The notes beneath the pieces are model-generated. The model was given only the letters and a program-made list of their open reading frames with translations, was not told the origin of the DNA and ran no database searches. DNA of 64,000 nt, taken from JARFQW01 sp963842955. Lineage in GTDB: Bacteria > Pseudomonadota > Gammaproteobacteria > Steroidobacterales > XN24. Made by a program: the position numbers and the translations under genes. This document shows, piece after piece, positions 33,529 through 42,722 of the stretch; within the stretch, counting starts at the first letter, position 1, and each line of letters begins with the position of its first letter. The DNA lies in NCBI GenBank assembly GCA_963842955.1, contig CAWJIJ010000005.1, positions 248,001 through 312,000 on the forward strand, given 5' to 3'.

Positions 33529-34463
33529 GAGGCCACCTCCGGCAGAAACCAGGTGAGCGAGATCTGCTCATGGATTTTGGCAAGATCCAGCTGGGTTGTG
33601 TCGATGAACGCGCGAAGCTCGGCGAGGTCGATGGCTGCTATGTCCAAGTCTCCCACGATACGCTGCATCCTGAGTACGCCCCGCAAGGGCGCCTCGTAGC
33701 GAGGCAGCGATCGGAGGCTGTTGTCCAGTTCGGCAAGGCAGTAGCCGATCGCTCGCGGAAACCGCGTATCGAACATCAGAAACGAAATGACGTCGCGATC
33801 GACGATGCTTCGCCGCACCTGCTGGCGATACATCTGGTAGGCGGAAAGGGATTTCAGCACGGCAATCCACAGGGAATTCCGGTAGGGATCCAGATCCTTG
33901 CGGCCGGTCATGAGGGACGCCGCCGCCACGTCGATGATGCGGGTCGTCATGTCCGTGCGCTCGAGACCTCGGCCGATCCGCAGAAACTGGTAGGCATCGC
34001 CGTGATTCATGGAATCCGCAAGCATCCCGCGTACCTGCTGGCAGTGCTCCATGACGGTACTCAGGATCTCTTCCCGGCGCCGCTGGAAAACCGCCCGGCG
34101 CAGGTTGTCGCGTCCGTAGAGATACAGTTCGTTTACCGTGCGCCAGGCCTCCCTGGGGACCAGGTCCCGGGAGGTCCGGAAATTCTCCCGCAGGGCGGCA
34201 AGCGAGGACAGGACCGAGCCGGAATTACCCGGATCGGCAAGGAGGAAATGCAACACCCCCCGATCCGTGGCCTGCCGGCCGGAGTCGGCGAAGGCTTCGT
34301 CGTCACCGGTAATTTCCACCAGCCGGGACCAGCTCACGCCGGCCTCATTCGGCAGATCCAGCAGCAGGTTGCCATAGACTCGGGTCAGGCGCGCGGTGTT
34401 CTCCGCGCGCTCTATATAGCGGGCCGACCAGTAGATGCGCTCGGCCACCCGCGAGAGCATCAC
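33525..34463 (-). CDS. Alpha-E domain protein
   Basis: All-helical protein of 312 residues opening with the family signature MLSRVAERIYWSARYIERAE and containing RGLERTDMTTRIIDVAAASL. Alpha-E proteins invariably accompany circularly permuted ATP-grasp enzymes and are thought to take part in synthesis or modification of a peptide. Four-base overlaps on both sides show tight translational coupling with the ATP-grasp and metallopeptidase genes. Confidence 0.93.
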   Translation of the reverse strand: MMLSRVAERIYWSARYIERAENTARLTRVYGNLLLDLPNEAGVSWSRLVEITGDDEAFADSGRQATDRGVLHFLLADPGNSGSVLSSLAALRENFRTSRDLVPREAWRTVNELYLYGRDNLRRAVFQRRREEILSTVMEHCQQVRGMLADSMNHGDAYQFLRIGRGLERTDMTTRIIDVAAASLMTGRKDLDPYRNSLWIAVLKSLSAYQMYRQQVRRSIVDRDVISFLMFDTRFPRAIGYCLAELDNSLRSLPRYEAPLRGVLRMQRIVGDLDIAAIDLAELRAFIDTTQLDLAKIHEQISLTWFLPEVAS

Positions 34464-35866
34464 GGCTCGTCTCCGGTTTGCACGATCCAGGTGTCCTTGC
34501 TGCCGCCACCCTGGGAAGAATTCACGACCAGCGAGCCCTCCACCAGGGCGACCCGGGTAAGCCCGCCGGCGGTGACGAACTGCCGCTCCCCGTGAAGGGT
34601 GAACGGCCGAAGGTCCAGGTGCCTGGGCGCAAGCGTTCCGCCGATGAGGGTGGGGGCGGTCGACAGGCTCAGGACCGGCTGGGCCACGTAGTTGCGCGGA
34701 TTGTTCTTGATCAGGCGGCGAAACTGGCTCACCGTCTTCCGGGGCGCCATGGGACCGATGAGCATGCCGTAGCCGCCGGACTCGTTCACCGGCTTTACCA
34801 CCAGGTTGTCCAGATCGGCCAGCACCCGTTCCCGTTCATCGTCGCGGACGCAGGCAAGCGTTGGGACGTTGGGAAGAATGGGTTCCTCGTCCAGGTAGTA
34901 GCGGATGATGTCCGGTACAAATGCATAAACCAGCTTGTCGTCGGCCACGCCCGCTCCGGGGGCATTGGCAATCCCGACCTTGCCCGCCCGCCACGCACGC
35001 ATCAGGCCGGGTACGCCGAGCATGGAGTCCGGTCTGAAGCATTCCGGGTCGAGAAAGGTATCGTTGACGCGCCGGTAGATGACATCGACCCGTTCCAGGC
35101 CGGCGATCGTCCGCATGTAGACGCAGTCGTCATCACCGACGGTGAGGTCGCCCCCCTCGACGAGCGCCACCCCCATGCTCTGGGCCAGGTAGGAGTGCTC
35201 GAAGTACGCCGAATTGTAGATGCCCGGGGTCAGCACCACGACAACCGGGTAGTCGAGAGGCCGCGGCGACAGCGACGCGAGGGTATCGAACAGCTGGGAC
35301 GGGTAATCGTCGACGGGAAGAATCCGGTTCTTCGAGAACAGCTCCGGGAAGACCTGTTTGGTCACGATGCGGTTCTCGAGCATGTACGACACACCGGACG
35401 GGACCCGGAGGTTGTCCTCGAGTACGTAGATGGTGCCGTCCGCGTCACGCACCAGGTCGCTGCCGCAGATGTGGGCCCAGGCCCCGTGGGGCGGCCGGAT
35501 CCCGGCGCACTCCGGCAGGTAGTTTTCCGAGGTCTCCAGCAGCTCCGCGGGAAATCGCCCGTCCTTGATGATCCGCTGGTCGTTGTAGACGTCGTCGATG
35601 AAGGCGTTGAGGGCGGTGAGCCGCTGGCGAAGACCGCCCTCGACGACCTGCCACTCCGAAGCCGACACCGTGCGCGGGATGATATCGAAGGGCCAGGCGC
35701 GGTCGATATTCTGCCCCTCGCTGTAGACGGTAAACGTGACCCCCATCTCCGCGATGGCGCGTTCGGCGGCATCCTGCCTGCGGCCGAGTTGCCGGGCGCT
35801 GAGGGACGATAGGTAGCTTGTCACCTCCCGGGCATGCGGACGAGCCCGCCCGCCGGCGGTGATCAT
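34460..35866 (-). CDS. Circularly permuted type 2 ATP-grasp protein
   Basis: Probable peptide ligase of 468 residues from the ATG at 35866. It has conserved blocks GIRPPHGAWAHICGSDLVRD, YVLEDNLRVPSGVSYMLENR, DVIYRRVNDTFLDP, NAPGAGVADDKLVYAFVPDI and VKPVNESGGYGMLIGP. Conserved N-terminal residues (INWRQYDQGSGYDEM) lie in frame upstream of the ATG, yet back to the preceding TAA no ATG, GTG or TTG codon is present. The true start is therefore either a rare codon or hidden by a sequence error. First gene of the Anbu-island minus-strand operon. Confidence 0.9.
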   Translation of the reverse strand: MITAGGRARPHAREVTSYLSSLSARQLGRRQDAAERAIAEMGVTFTVYSEGQNIDRAWPFDIIPRTVSASEWQVVEGGLRQRLTALNAFIDDVYNDQRIIKDGRFPAELLETSENYLPECAGIRPPHGAWAHICGSDLVRDADGTIYVLEDNLRVPSGVSYMLENRIVTKQVFPELFSKNRILPVDDYPSQLFDTLASLSPRPLDYPVVVVLTPGIYNSAYFEHSYLAQSMGVALVEGGDLTVGDDDCVYMRTIAGLERVDVIYRRVNDTFLDPECFRPDSMLGVPGLMRAWRAGKVGIANAPGAGVADDKLVYAFVPDIIRYYLDEEPILPNVPTLACVRDDERERVLADLDNLVVKPVNESGGYGMLIGPMAPRKTVSQFRRLIKNNPRNYVAQPVLSLSTAPTLIGGTLAPRHLDLRPFTLHGERQFVTAGGLTRVALVEGSLVVNSSQGGGSKDTWIVQTGDEP

Positions 35867-36064
35867 CTCGTCGTAGCCGGATCCCTGATCGTATTGCCGC
35901 CAGTTGATCTTGACCGGTGGAATTGCCCTTCTCCGATGTGGTCCCGAGCCGGAAGCAACACATTACGCGGGTCGGTGCGCCGGTTCCAGACCCGATACCG
36001 CCTGGCCCTGCCGCGAGTCTCTATAATGCGAACGCATTCGAAGCGAGTTCAAGCGGGGAAGATC

Positions 36065-37171
36065 ATGGATACACGGGCGGCCGTTGCTTTGGAAGCTGGA
36101 AAACCGCTGGCCATCGAGACGGTGCAGCTCGACGGCCCGCGGGACGGCGAAGTGCTTGTCGAAATCAAGGCCACCGGGATCTGCCATACCGACGAATTCA
36201 CCCTGTCGGGTGCTGATCCGGAGGGTGCGTTTCCGGCCATTCTCGGCCACGAGGGGGCCGGGGTTGTCGTGGATGTCGGCCCGGGAGTCACCTCGGTCAG
36301 GAAGGGCGATCACGTCATTCCCCTCTACACGCCGGAGTGCCGTCAGTGCGGTTTCTGCCTGAACCCGAAGACCAATCTGTGCCAGTCGATTCGGGAGACC
36401 CAGGGTCAGGGGCTGATGCCCGACGGCACCAGCCGATTCTCCCTGGGTGGCGAACCGATACTCCATTACATGGGTTGCTCGACGTTCTCCAACTACACGG
36501 TCCTGCCGGAGATCGCCGTGGCGAAGATCCGTAAAGACGCCCCCTTCGACAAGGTGTGCTACATCGGCTGCGGTGTGACCACGGGCATCGGGGCGGTGAT
36601 GTTCACCGCGAAGGTGGAGCCCGGGTCTACCGTTGCGGTTTTCGGGCTGGGGGGCATCGGCCTCAACGTCATCCAGGGAGCCCGCCTTGTGGGCGCGGAT
36701 CGCATCATCGGCGTGGATGTCAATCCCGCGAAGGTGCCGCTCGCCGAGAAATTCGGCATGACGGATTTCGTGGATGCCCGTAACGTCGAGGACGTAACGG
36801 CCGCGATTATCGACCTGACCGAGGGCGGCGTGGACTACAGCTTTGAATGTATCGGCAACGTCACGACCATGCGCCAGGCCCTGGAGTGCTGCCACAAGGG
36901 CTGGGGCGAAAGCGTCATCATCGGCGTTGCCGGCGCCGGTCAGGAAATCTCCACGAGGCCGTTTCAGCTGGTCACCGGCCGTGTCTGGCGCGGCACGGCG
37001 TTCGGCGGAGCACGGGGCCGCACCGATGTACCGCGGATCGTGGACTGGTACATGAACGGCAAAATCAATATCGACGATCTCATTACGCACACGATGCCGC
37101 TGGACGAGATCAACAACGCTTTCGACCTGATGCACGCCGGCGAAAGCATTCGATCCGTCGTGGTCTACTGA
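36065..37171 (+). CDS. frmA: S-(hydroxymethyl)glutathione dehydrogenase, class III alcohol dehydrogenase
   Basis: Zinc alcohol dehydrogenase of 368 residues that oxidises the formaldehyde-glutathione adduct with NAD. Catalytic zinc ligands are visible in ATGICHTDEFTLSG, GHEGAG and YIGCGVTTGIG. The structural zinc site is CRQCGFCLNPKTNLC, and the nucleotide site is VFGLGGIGLNVIQGA. The sequence is very close to the class III consensus. The S-formylglutathione hydrolase gene follows directly, 1 base after the stop, forming the usual detoxification pair. No FrmR-type regulator is adjacent. Confidence 0.95.
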   Translation: MDTRAAVALEAGKPLAIETVQLDGPRDGEVLVEIKATGICHTDEFTLSGADPEGAFPAILGHEGAGVVVDVGPGVTSVRKGDHVIPLYTPECRQCGFCLNPKTNLCQSIRETQGQGLMPDGTSRFSLGGEPILHYMGCSTFSNYTVLPEIAVAKIRKDAPFDKVCYIGCGVTTGIGAVMFTAKVEPGSTVAVFGLGGIGLNVIQGARLVGADRIIGVDVNPAKVPLAEKFGMTDFVDARNVEDVTAAIIDLTEGGVDYSFECIGNVTTMRQALECCHKGWGESVIIGVAGAGQEISTRPFQLVTGRVWRGTAFGGARGRTDVPRIVDWYMNGKINIDDLITHTMPLDEINNAFDLMHAGESIRSVVVY

Positions 37172-37172
37172 G

Positions 37173-38040
37173 GTGTCGGGGGGCCTCGAAACCCTGAGCC
37201 GGCACCGCGCGTTCGAAGGCGAAGTGCACTTTGTCCGGCATGACTCCCGTGTGACCGGGACACCGATGCGATTTTCGGTGTTCGTGCCGCCGGCGGCCGC
37301 GACCGGCAAGGTGCCCGTCCTCACCTACCTGGCCGGTCTGACCTGTACCGAAGAGACCTTCATGATCAAGGCCGGCGCCCAGCGCGTCGCAGCCGAGCTG
37401 GGCCTCATGCTGGTGGCGCCGGATACGAGCCCCCGGGGAGACGACGTGCCGGATGATCCCGATGGCGGCTGGGACTTCGGCCTGGGGGCCGGATTCTACC
37501 TGGATGCCACCCAGGCGCCCTGGCGGCGCCACTACCGGATGGCCAGCTATGTCACTGACGAGCTCCAGGAACTGGTGTTCGCCCACTACCCCGGCGACCG
37601 GTCCCGCCAGGGCCTTTTAGGGCATTCCATGGGAGGCCACGGCGCACTGGTCCTCGGGACTCAAGCATCCCGGGATCTGGACCACCCTGTCGGCGTTCGC
37701 GCCTGTCGCAGCGCCGATGCAATGCCCGTGGGGCCGGAAGGCGTTTGGCCATTACCTCGGGAGCGACGAGACGGCCTGGGCCGAGTGGGATGCGAGCCGA
37801 CTGGTCGAGAAGACGGGCTGGTCCTGTGACCGTGGCGAGATTCTTGTCGACCAGGGCCTCGACGATGCGTTTCTCGCCGAGCAGCTCTATCCGGAAGCAC
37901 TGGAGTCAGTCTGCGAATCTGCCGGTGTGCCGCTGAAGCTGCGGCGGCATGCCGGCTATGACCACGGCTACTACTTCATTTCCAGCTTCATGGAATCCCA
38001 CTTGCGCCATCACGCCGCAGTGCTTCAGCCCCCGGTCTGA
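37173..38040 (+). CDS. fghA: S-formylglutathione hydrolase (one insertion frameshift)
   Basis: Serine esterase that releases formate and glutathione. The N-terminal half includes VPVLTYLAGLTCTEETFMIK, APDTSPRGDDVP and the nucleophile elbow GHSMGGHGAL. The C-terminal half (APMQCPWGRKAFGHYLG, then catalytic Asp and His regions including LRRHAGYDHGYYFISSFMES) is in the next frame. Deleting one G from 37656-37658 restores LVLGLKHPGIW and a product of about 288 residues. GTG start. Its product, formate, is the substrate of the FDH encoded 25 kb upstream. Confidence 0.9.
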
Positions 38041-38319
38041 GCCAGCCCATGGAACTTCGAGCCGGGTTGCACTCCGGAAATGCTGCTGCCGCGACCGACC
38101 CTGAAGTCCGGGGGAGCGATTCCCTTTTGTCGCGACAGGGCAATCCTGGAATGGAACAGCGGTGGATCGGGGAGGCCTTTGAACGGTCCCGGGACGTTAC
38201 CGTGGACCACAGGCCCGTCGGAGGGGCTGCAAAAATAGTCCCGACCGCAGGCCACGTCCGCTCGCCATTGAAATCCGCCGCCTTGCGTTCCTCCCCCCGA
38301 CCGCCAGGGCGGCGGCACT

Positions 38320-38922
38320 CTAGAGGGAAGACGCGCCCAGGGCCTGGATGGCCGCCGCGATCTCGCGGCTGAGATCCGCCAGCGCCTCGTTGTGCGCGTT
38401 CACCCGGGATCCCGGATCCGAGCCGGCCGCGGTTTTCCGGATCGTGCTTTCCCGAACGACCAGGGTGTCGTCGGCGGCGTCACCGCTTTCGATAACCCAC
38501 TGGACCTTCAGGAGGATCTCGTTGTCGGAGTTCGCGTGAAAGTCCCGGAAATCCGCCAAGACCCGAAAGTCCGTATCGAAGGACTCCGCCGGGTAAATGG
38601 CGACCCGATGGGTTTCCAGCAGGCCACTGAGGTTCTGACCGAGGGCAGAGAGGATCTCGCTTTCGAGACCGCTGCCCCAGCGATTGAACTCATCGATGGA
38701 CAGCTCGGTGCCCGACAGCCGGGTGACCATCTGCGATCGATCAAGTACGCGCGGGAGATTGATAGGTCCGACGACGATGGAGGGCGTATCGGCCAGGGCG
38801 GTGTCGCTGCCCAGCACAGGCTCCATCTCGTAGTATCGGACTTCAGGGCTTCGGCCGACGCAGCCGCCCGCGAAAAGAACGGCCAGGCCGGCGATCAATG
38901 CCATGCGAGGAAGATTCATCAT
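38320..38922 (-). CDS. pqiC: PqiC-like outer-membrane lipoprotein
   Basis: Lipoprotein of 200 residues (lipobox AVLFAGGC) with the ABC-transport auxiliary domain (VRYYEMEPVL; IVVGPINLPRVLDRSQMVTR; WGSGLESEILSALGQNLSGL). PqiC forms the outer-membrane ring to which PqiB docks. The gene overlaps pqiB by 4 bases and is last in the operon. The 279 bases downstream hold no gene I can support. Confidence 0.9.
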   Translation of the reverse strand: MMNLPRMALIAGLAVLFAGGCVGRSPEVRYYEMEPVLGSDTALADTPSIVVGPINLPRVLDRSQMVTRLSGTELSIDEFNRWGSGLESEILSALGQNLSGLLETHRVAIYPAESFDTDFRVLADFRDFHANSDNEILLKVQWVIESGDAADDTLVVRESTIRKTAAGSDPGSRVNAHNEALADLSREIAAAIQALGASSL

Positions 38923-40574
38923 TGAGCTCCTTTGCCCCTGAGCAGAGCTTCTGGATTACGTTCCAGGTAATCCGCCATGTCCCTGATGGAGCGTGCGGCA
39001 TCCCCAAGTTCGATGAGCAGGCGCTGGGTTTCCCTGGTAGTGGCCGAGTCCTCGTCGACCAGGCGGCGCACCGACGCGACGGTCCGCTCGGTTTCCTGGA
39101 GTGTGCGTGTAACGCTCGGTCCCACTTCGGTCCCGAGCTGGACGCTCAGCACCTTGATCTGGTCCAGGGCTTCGGTCAGGGACGAAAGCGCCTGCTGCAT
39201 GTCCGGTGAATTGACGAGGCGGTTCACTCCGTCGGCCGTTGATGCCAGGTCGGCGCCGATCTGGTCCAGGGGAAGCTGGTCCAGCTTGCGGACGATGGAG
39301 CTGACGTCCTGGGCAATGGCGCCGCCAGGGGACGGAACGGTAGGGAAGATCGGATAGCCGTTCCGCGTCTCGACGGTGACAGGCTCAGCTTCCGGAAAGA
39401 AATCCAGCCCGACGAGTTTCGCCCCGGTCAGGAGGTTGCCGGACTGGAGCTGGGCGCGAAAGCCAGCATCGACGCTTCCCTGAAGGCCAAGTTCGTCCTT
39501 CGCCGACGTCCCGGTCGCGTTCCGAAAGCGTTCCGGCTCCACTTCGATCAGGACCGGCATGAGGATCCGCTTGGCTTCCTTTTCCCACTCCAGACCGATT
39601 TCAACGACCTGGCCCATCTTGAAACCGCGGAACTCAACCGGGGCTCCGGGCTTCAGGCCACGCACCGACTGATCGAAGTACAGCACGTAGTATTCCTTGA
39701 GTTCGTACGTGGGCGTGCGGGAGTCCCTCTCGTTCTCGTACAGCGTGAACACGTGGTCCTCGGGCGCCTCCTCCGGTGAGCCGAGACCCACGCTGGTATC
39801 AAACGCAAGGCCGCCCACGGCCAGGCTGGTCAGCGATTCCATGCTGAAACTGACGCCCTCGGCGGTGAGATTGAATTCAATGCCGCCGGCGTTCCAGAAC
39901 CGGGTGTTCAGCTTGATCCGCTGATCGTTGGGCGCCGCGACAAAAATGCGGGTCCTGATCCGACCGTCGTCCTGCAGCTCGTAGTCCACCACCTCGCCCA
40001 CCTTGATCTGCCGGAAGTAGACCGGAGTGCCTCGCTGGACCGAGCCCAGCCGATCGGATATCAGGGTGAAATACCGGCCGGGATCGTCCTGGGTCACCAC
40101 CGGCGCTTGCTCGAGCCCGACGAAGTCCCGCTTCCGCTTACCGTCGGAGATAGGTTCCATGCCGATATAGGCACCTGACAGCAGGGTGCCCAGGCCGGTC
40201 ACCTCGCCTGCGGCGACCCTGGCCCTGACTACCCAAAAGCGCGTGTTTTCGGTCAGGTACTGCCGGGCCTCCTTGACCATCTCCGCCGTGACGATGACGC
40301 CCTTGAGATCATCGCTCAAGGCCACACCGGTTACCTGGCCCACCTCCACGTCCCGGTACTTGATCTTGGTCTTGTCAGCCGTCAGCCCGTCTCCGGTCTC
40401 GAAGCGGATCGTGACTGTCGGACCCTTCTCCGACAGGGCCGTGTAGACCAGCCAGGCGCCGACCAGCGCGGCCACCAGCGGGATAAGCCAGACAAGCGAA
40501 AACCGGGACTGGCGTCCCGTGGATGCATCGGCAACGGGAATGTTGCCGGCGAGGTGCTCAGGAGGCTGATTCAT
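38919..40574 (-). CDS. pqiB: PqiB-like MCE (MlaD) domain protein
   Basis: Inner-membrane anchored protein of 551 residues. One transmembrane helix (about 27-46) is followed by three MCE repeats (beginning near 53, 168 and 295; each with a KYRDVEVGQV-like or YFRQIKVGEV-like strand) and a long C-terminal helix rich in heptads. PqiB hexamers make a tube across the periplasm for lipid traffic. It overlaps pqiA by 17 bases and pqiC by 4. Confidence 0.94.
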   Translation of the reverse strand: MNQPPEHLAGNIPVADASTGRQSRFSLVWLIPLVAALVGAWLVYTALSEKGPTVTIRFETGDGLTADKTKIKYRDVEVGQVTGVALSDDLKGVIVTAEMVKEARQYLTENTRFWVVRARVAAGEVTGLGTLLSGAYIGMEPISDGKRKRDFVGLEQAPVVTQDDPGRYFTLISDRLGSVQRGTPVYFRQIKVGEVVDYELQDDGRIRTRIFVAAPNDQRIKLNTRFWNAGGIEFNLTAEGVSFSMESLTSLAVGGLAFDTSVGLGSPEEAPEDHVFTLYENERDSRTPTYELKEYYVLYFDQSVRGLKPGAPVEFRGFKMGQVVEIGLEWEKEAKRILMPVLIEVEPERFRNATGTSAKDELGLQGSVDAGFRAQLQSGNLLTGAKLVGLDFFPEAEPVTVETRNGYPIFPTVPSPGGAIAQDVSSIVRKLDQLPLDQIGADLASTADGVNRLVNSPDMQQALSSLTEALDQIKVLSVQLGTEVGPSVTRTLQETERTVASVRRLVDEDSATTRETQRLLIELGDAARSIRDMADYLERNPEALLRGKGAQ

Positions 40575-41187
40575 GAGGATTGTCCAAGGGTTCCCAAATC
40601 AAGCGCGGATCGAAGGACTCCGCCGCGAACATGGTGACGACGACGACAGCGCCGAAATAGACCGCGCCCCAGCCGGCATGGATATTGGCCAGCGCGCCGA
40701 GCTGCACCAGCGCCACGAGGACGGTCACGACAAAGACGTCCACCATGGACCAGCGGCCGACGAGCTCGGTGATCCGGTAGAGGCGCGTCCGGTCGCGATA
40801 CCGATGGGTGGAGCGGCGCTGAACGCTGATCAGCAGGTAGGTCAGGATCACCAGTTTCATGAACGGCACCGCGACGCTGGCCGTGAAAATCACGAGCGCC
40901 AGGGGCCAGTCGCCGTGGCTGATGAAATACAGCACGCCGCTCATGATCGTGTCCGACTGGGTATGGCCCAGGCTCGTCGTGTGGGTGATCGGCAGCACAT
41001 TGGCGGGCACGTAGAGAATGAACGAGGCAATGAGCAGGGCCCAGGTGCGGCCGAGGCTGTTCGGTTTGCGAAAGTGCAGTTCCGTGCCACAGCGGCGACA
41101 GGTGTAGTGCCCGTGTGGATCGGGCAGACGCGACAACATGCCGCACTCGTGGCACCCGGCCAGTCCCCGGCTGCGGGCGGTCGTCAT
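40558..41187 (-). CDS. pqiA: PqiA-like membrane protein, second half-gene
   Basis: Protein of 209 residues. An N-terminal zinc-ribbon (CHECGMLSRLPDPHGHYTCR, then CG) is followed by four transmembrane segments with family motifs (FILYVPANVLPITHTTSLGH; VELVGRWSMVDVF-like ELVGRWSMVDVFVVTVLVAL). In Escherichia coli PqiA both halves are one polypeptide; here each half is its own gene. Start ATG 41187 overlaps the previous gene (ATGA). Confidence 0.9.
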   Translation of the reverse strand: MTTARSRGLAGCHECGMLSRLPDPHGHYTCRRCGTELHFRKPNSLGRTWALLIASFILYVPANVLPITHTTSLGHTQSDTIMSGVLYFISHGDWPLALVIFTASVAVPFMKLVILTYLLISVQRRSTHRYRDRTRLYRITELVGRWSMVDVFVVTVLVALVQLGALANIHAGWGAVYFGAVVVVTMFAAESFDPRLIWEPLDNPHESAS

Positions 41188-41870
41188 GTTTCTTGCGCCT
41201 CGCGGAGCTCCTCGACCCGCTGCCAGATCACCCGTGGCTCCATCGTGCTGTTGGCCCAGGCCAGGGTCACGATCAACAGGGCAAAGGCCCACAGGGCAAC
41301 GCCCGGAATAATCTCGGCCATGCTGATCAGCTTGACGACGGAGACAAGAATGCCGAGCAGAAAGACCTCCATCATGCTCCAGGGGCCCAGGCCGATGACC
41401 AGCCGGTAGATGGGCTCGGCGCCGGCTGGGTAGCGGCCGGCGTTCAGGGGATAAAGCACATAGAGCAGGCCGGCGATCTGGATGGCCGGCGCGAGGACGC
41501 TGGTCACGAAGACCAGGATGGACAACAACACCATGCCTTCCTTCCAGAGCGAGACCACCCCGGAAGTCAGGGTGGTTTCGACCACGTTCGCGCCGGACCC
41601 GAACGCCATGAAGGGAAAGACGTTGGCGACGACGAAAAGAAATGCCGCCGCAAGGGTCAGCGCCAGGCTTTTCTCGATGCAGTTGGCCGGATTGCGATAG
41701 AGGAGGCCGCCGCAGCGGCAGCATCGGGCCGCGCCGTTGGGCGGCAGGGCCGGAACGTCGTTGAGCTGGTCGCACTCGTGGCAAGCCGCCAGCGCCCGGG
41801 GCAGCGTGGGTGACGGGGAGGCGCGTGCCGATACACCGCCTGCAGTTCCTTTTGCGTCCGCCGTCAGCAT
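41184..41870 (-). CDS. pqiA: PqiA-like membrane protein, first half-gene
   Basis: Protein of 228 residues with an N-terminal zinc-ribbon (CHECDQLNDVPALPPNGAAR, then CCRCG) and four hydrophobic segments including TLAAAFLFVVANVFPFMAFG and IGLGPWSMMEVFLLGILVSV. First gene of pqiA-pqiA-pqiB-pqiC. I chose the ATG at 41870, with AAAGAGG upstream, over longer open frames whose extra residues do not look conserved. Confidence 0.9.
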   Translation of the reverse strand: MLTADAKGTAGGVSARASPSPTLPRALAACHECDQLNDVPALPPNGAARCCRCGGLLYRNPANCIEKSLALTLAAAFLFVVANVFPFMAFGSGANVVETTLTSGVVSLWKEGMVLLSILVFVTSVLAPAIQIAGLLYVLYPLNAGRYPAGAEPIYRLVIGLGPWSMMEVFLLGILVSVVKLISMAEIIPGVALWAFALLIVTLAWANSTMEPRVIWQRVEELREAQET

Positions 41871-42241
41871 TGCGACCTCTTTTCGGGCACCTTGGTGCCT
41901 CATGTTGGTCAGGAGAGTACCGGGCCGGCCCGGGCAAATCCAATTCCCGGCCCCCGCTGCCGCCGTCTCCGGCACGCCCGGCATCCGCCACCCTGGTACG
42001 GGGTCTTTGGGTGGGGAAACCGAGACAGTGGAACAATAGTCATCCGACAGGACGGAAACTAGTCACAACGGGCCATCACGACCGGGATACCCATGCAACG
42101 GGCTCGCCTCGGGGACTCTCCTTCGATTCATCCCGGATTCGTCTAAACTCGAGAAAGCGCTGGCGGCAGCCTTGTTGCGGCTTTCACCACGGCGATCTCC
42201 CCGACAATCTCCTCGACAATTCTGGCCTCTCGGAGCAAGCG
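41871..42241. other. Divergent promoter region between pqi and ior operons
   Basis: 371 bases with no supportable gene. It must contain both outward promoters. Only the candidate toward iorA is reported; no operator stands out. Confidence 0.6.
42122..42149 (+). promoter_or_regulatory. Possible sigma-70 promoter for iorAB
   Basis: TTCGAT and TAAACT with a 16-base spacer, 93 bases upstream of the iorA ATG. Confidence 0.4.
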
Positions 42242-42712
42242 ATGATCGAACTCACAGTCAACGGTGAGAACCACGAACTCGATGCCGATCCCGGCATGCC
42301 GCTGTTGTGGGCCCTGAGGGACCATCTCGGGCTGACCGGGACCAAGTATGGCTGCGGTGCCGCCTTGTGCGGCGCCTGCACCGTCCACGTCGACGGGCGG
42401 CCCCGCCGGTCCTGCGTAACGACGCTGAGGGCGGCGGCGGGCAAGGACATCCGCACCATCGAAGGCATGCAGGGCCCGGTGGTCGAGGCGGTTCAGAGCA
42501 GCTGGCAGCGCCTGAATGTCGTTCAATGCGGTTATTGCCAGTCGGGCCAGATCATGGCGGCCGTGTCCTTGCTGGAAGGCAATCCGAAACCCGGTCCGGC
42601 GGAGATCGACGATGCGATGTCCGGCAATCTCTGCCGGTGTGCAACCTACGCTCGTATCCGCGACGCCATTGGCGAGGCCGCCGATCGGCTCGCCGCCGGC
42701 GAGCCGGGTTGA
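42242..42712 (+). CDS. iorA: 2Fe-2S subunit of an isoquinoline 1-oxidoreductase-like molybdoenzyme
   Basis: Protein of 156 residues with a plant-ferredoxin-type 2Fe-2S site (GTKYGCGAALCGACTVHVDG with a distal Cys in RRSC) and a helical second cluster site (QCGYCQSGQIMAA ... GNLCRCATYARI). It is the electron-transfer subunit for the molybdopterin subunit downstream (10-base gap). No signal peptide, so export would be by hitch-hiking with the Tat-signal subunit. Confidence 0.9.
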   Translation: MIELTVNGENHELDADPGMPLLWALRDHLGLTGTKYGCGAALCGACTVHVDGRPRRSCVTTLRAAAGKDIRTIEGMQGPVVEAVQSSWQRLNVVQCGYCQSGQIMAAVSLLEGNPKPGPAEIDDAMSGNLCRCATYARIRDAIGEAADRLAAGEPG

Positions 42713-42722
42713 GGAGGGCGGC

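Noticed and set aside
34478..35812. 444-codon open frame on the plus strand
   Set aside because: Entirely antisense to the conserved ATP-grasp gene, with composition of a shadow frame.
38041..38319. Possible small gene between fghA and pqiC
   Set aside because: Open frames exist on both strands but show no ribosome binding site, domain or plausible composition.
40573..41409. 278-codon plus-strand open frame over pqiA
   Set aside because: Antisense shadow of membrane-protein codons; no motif.
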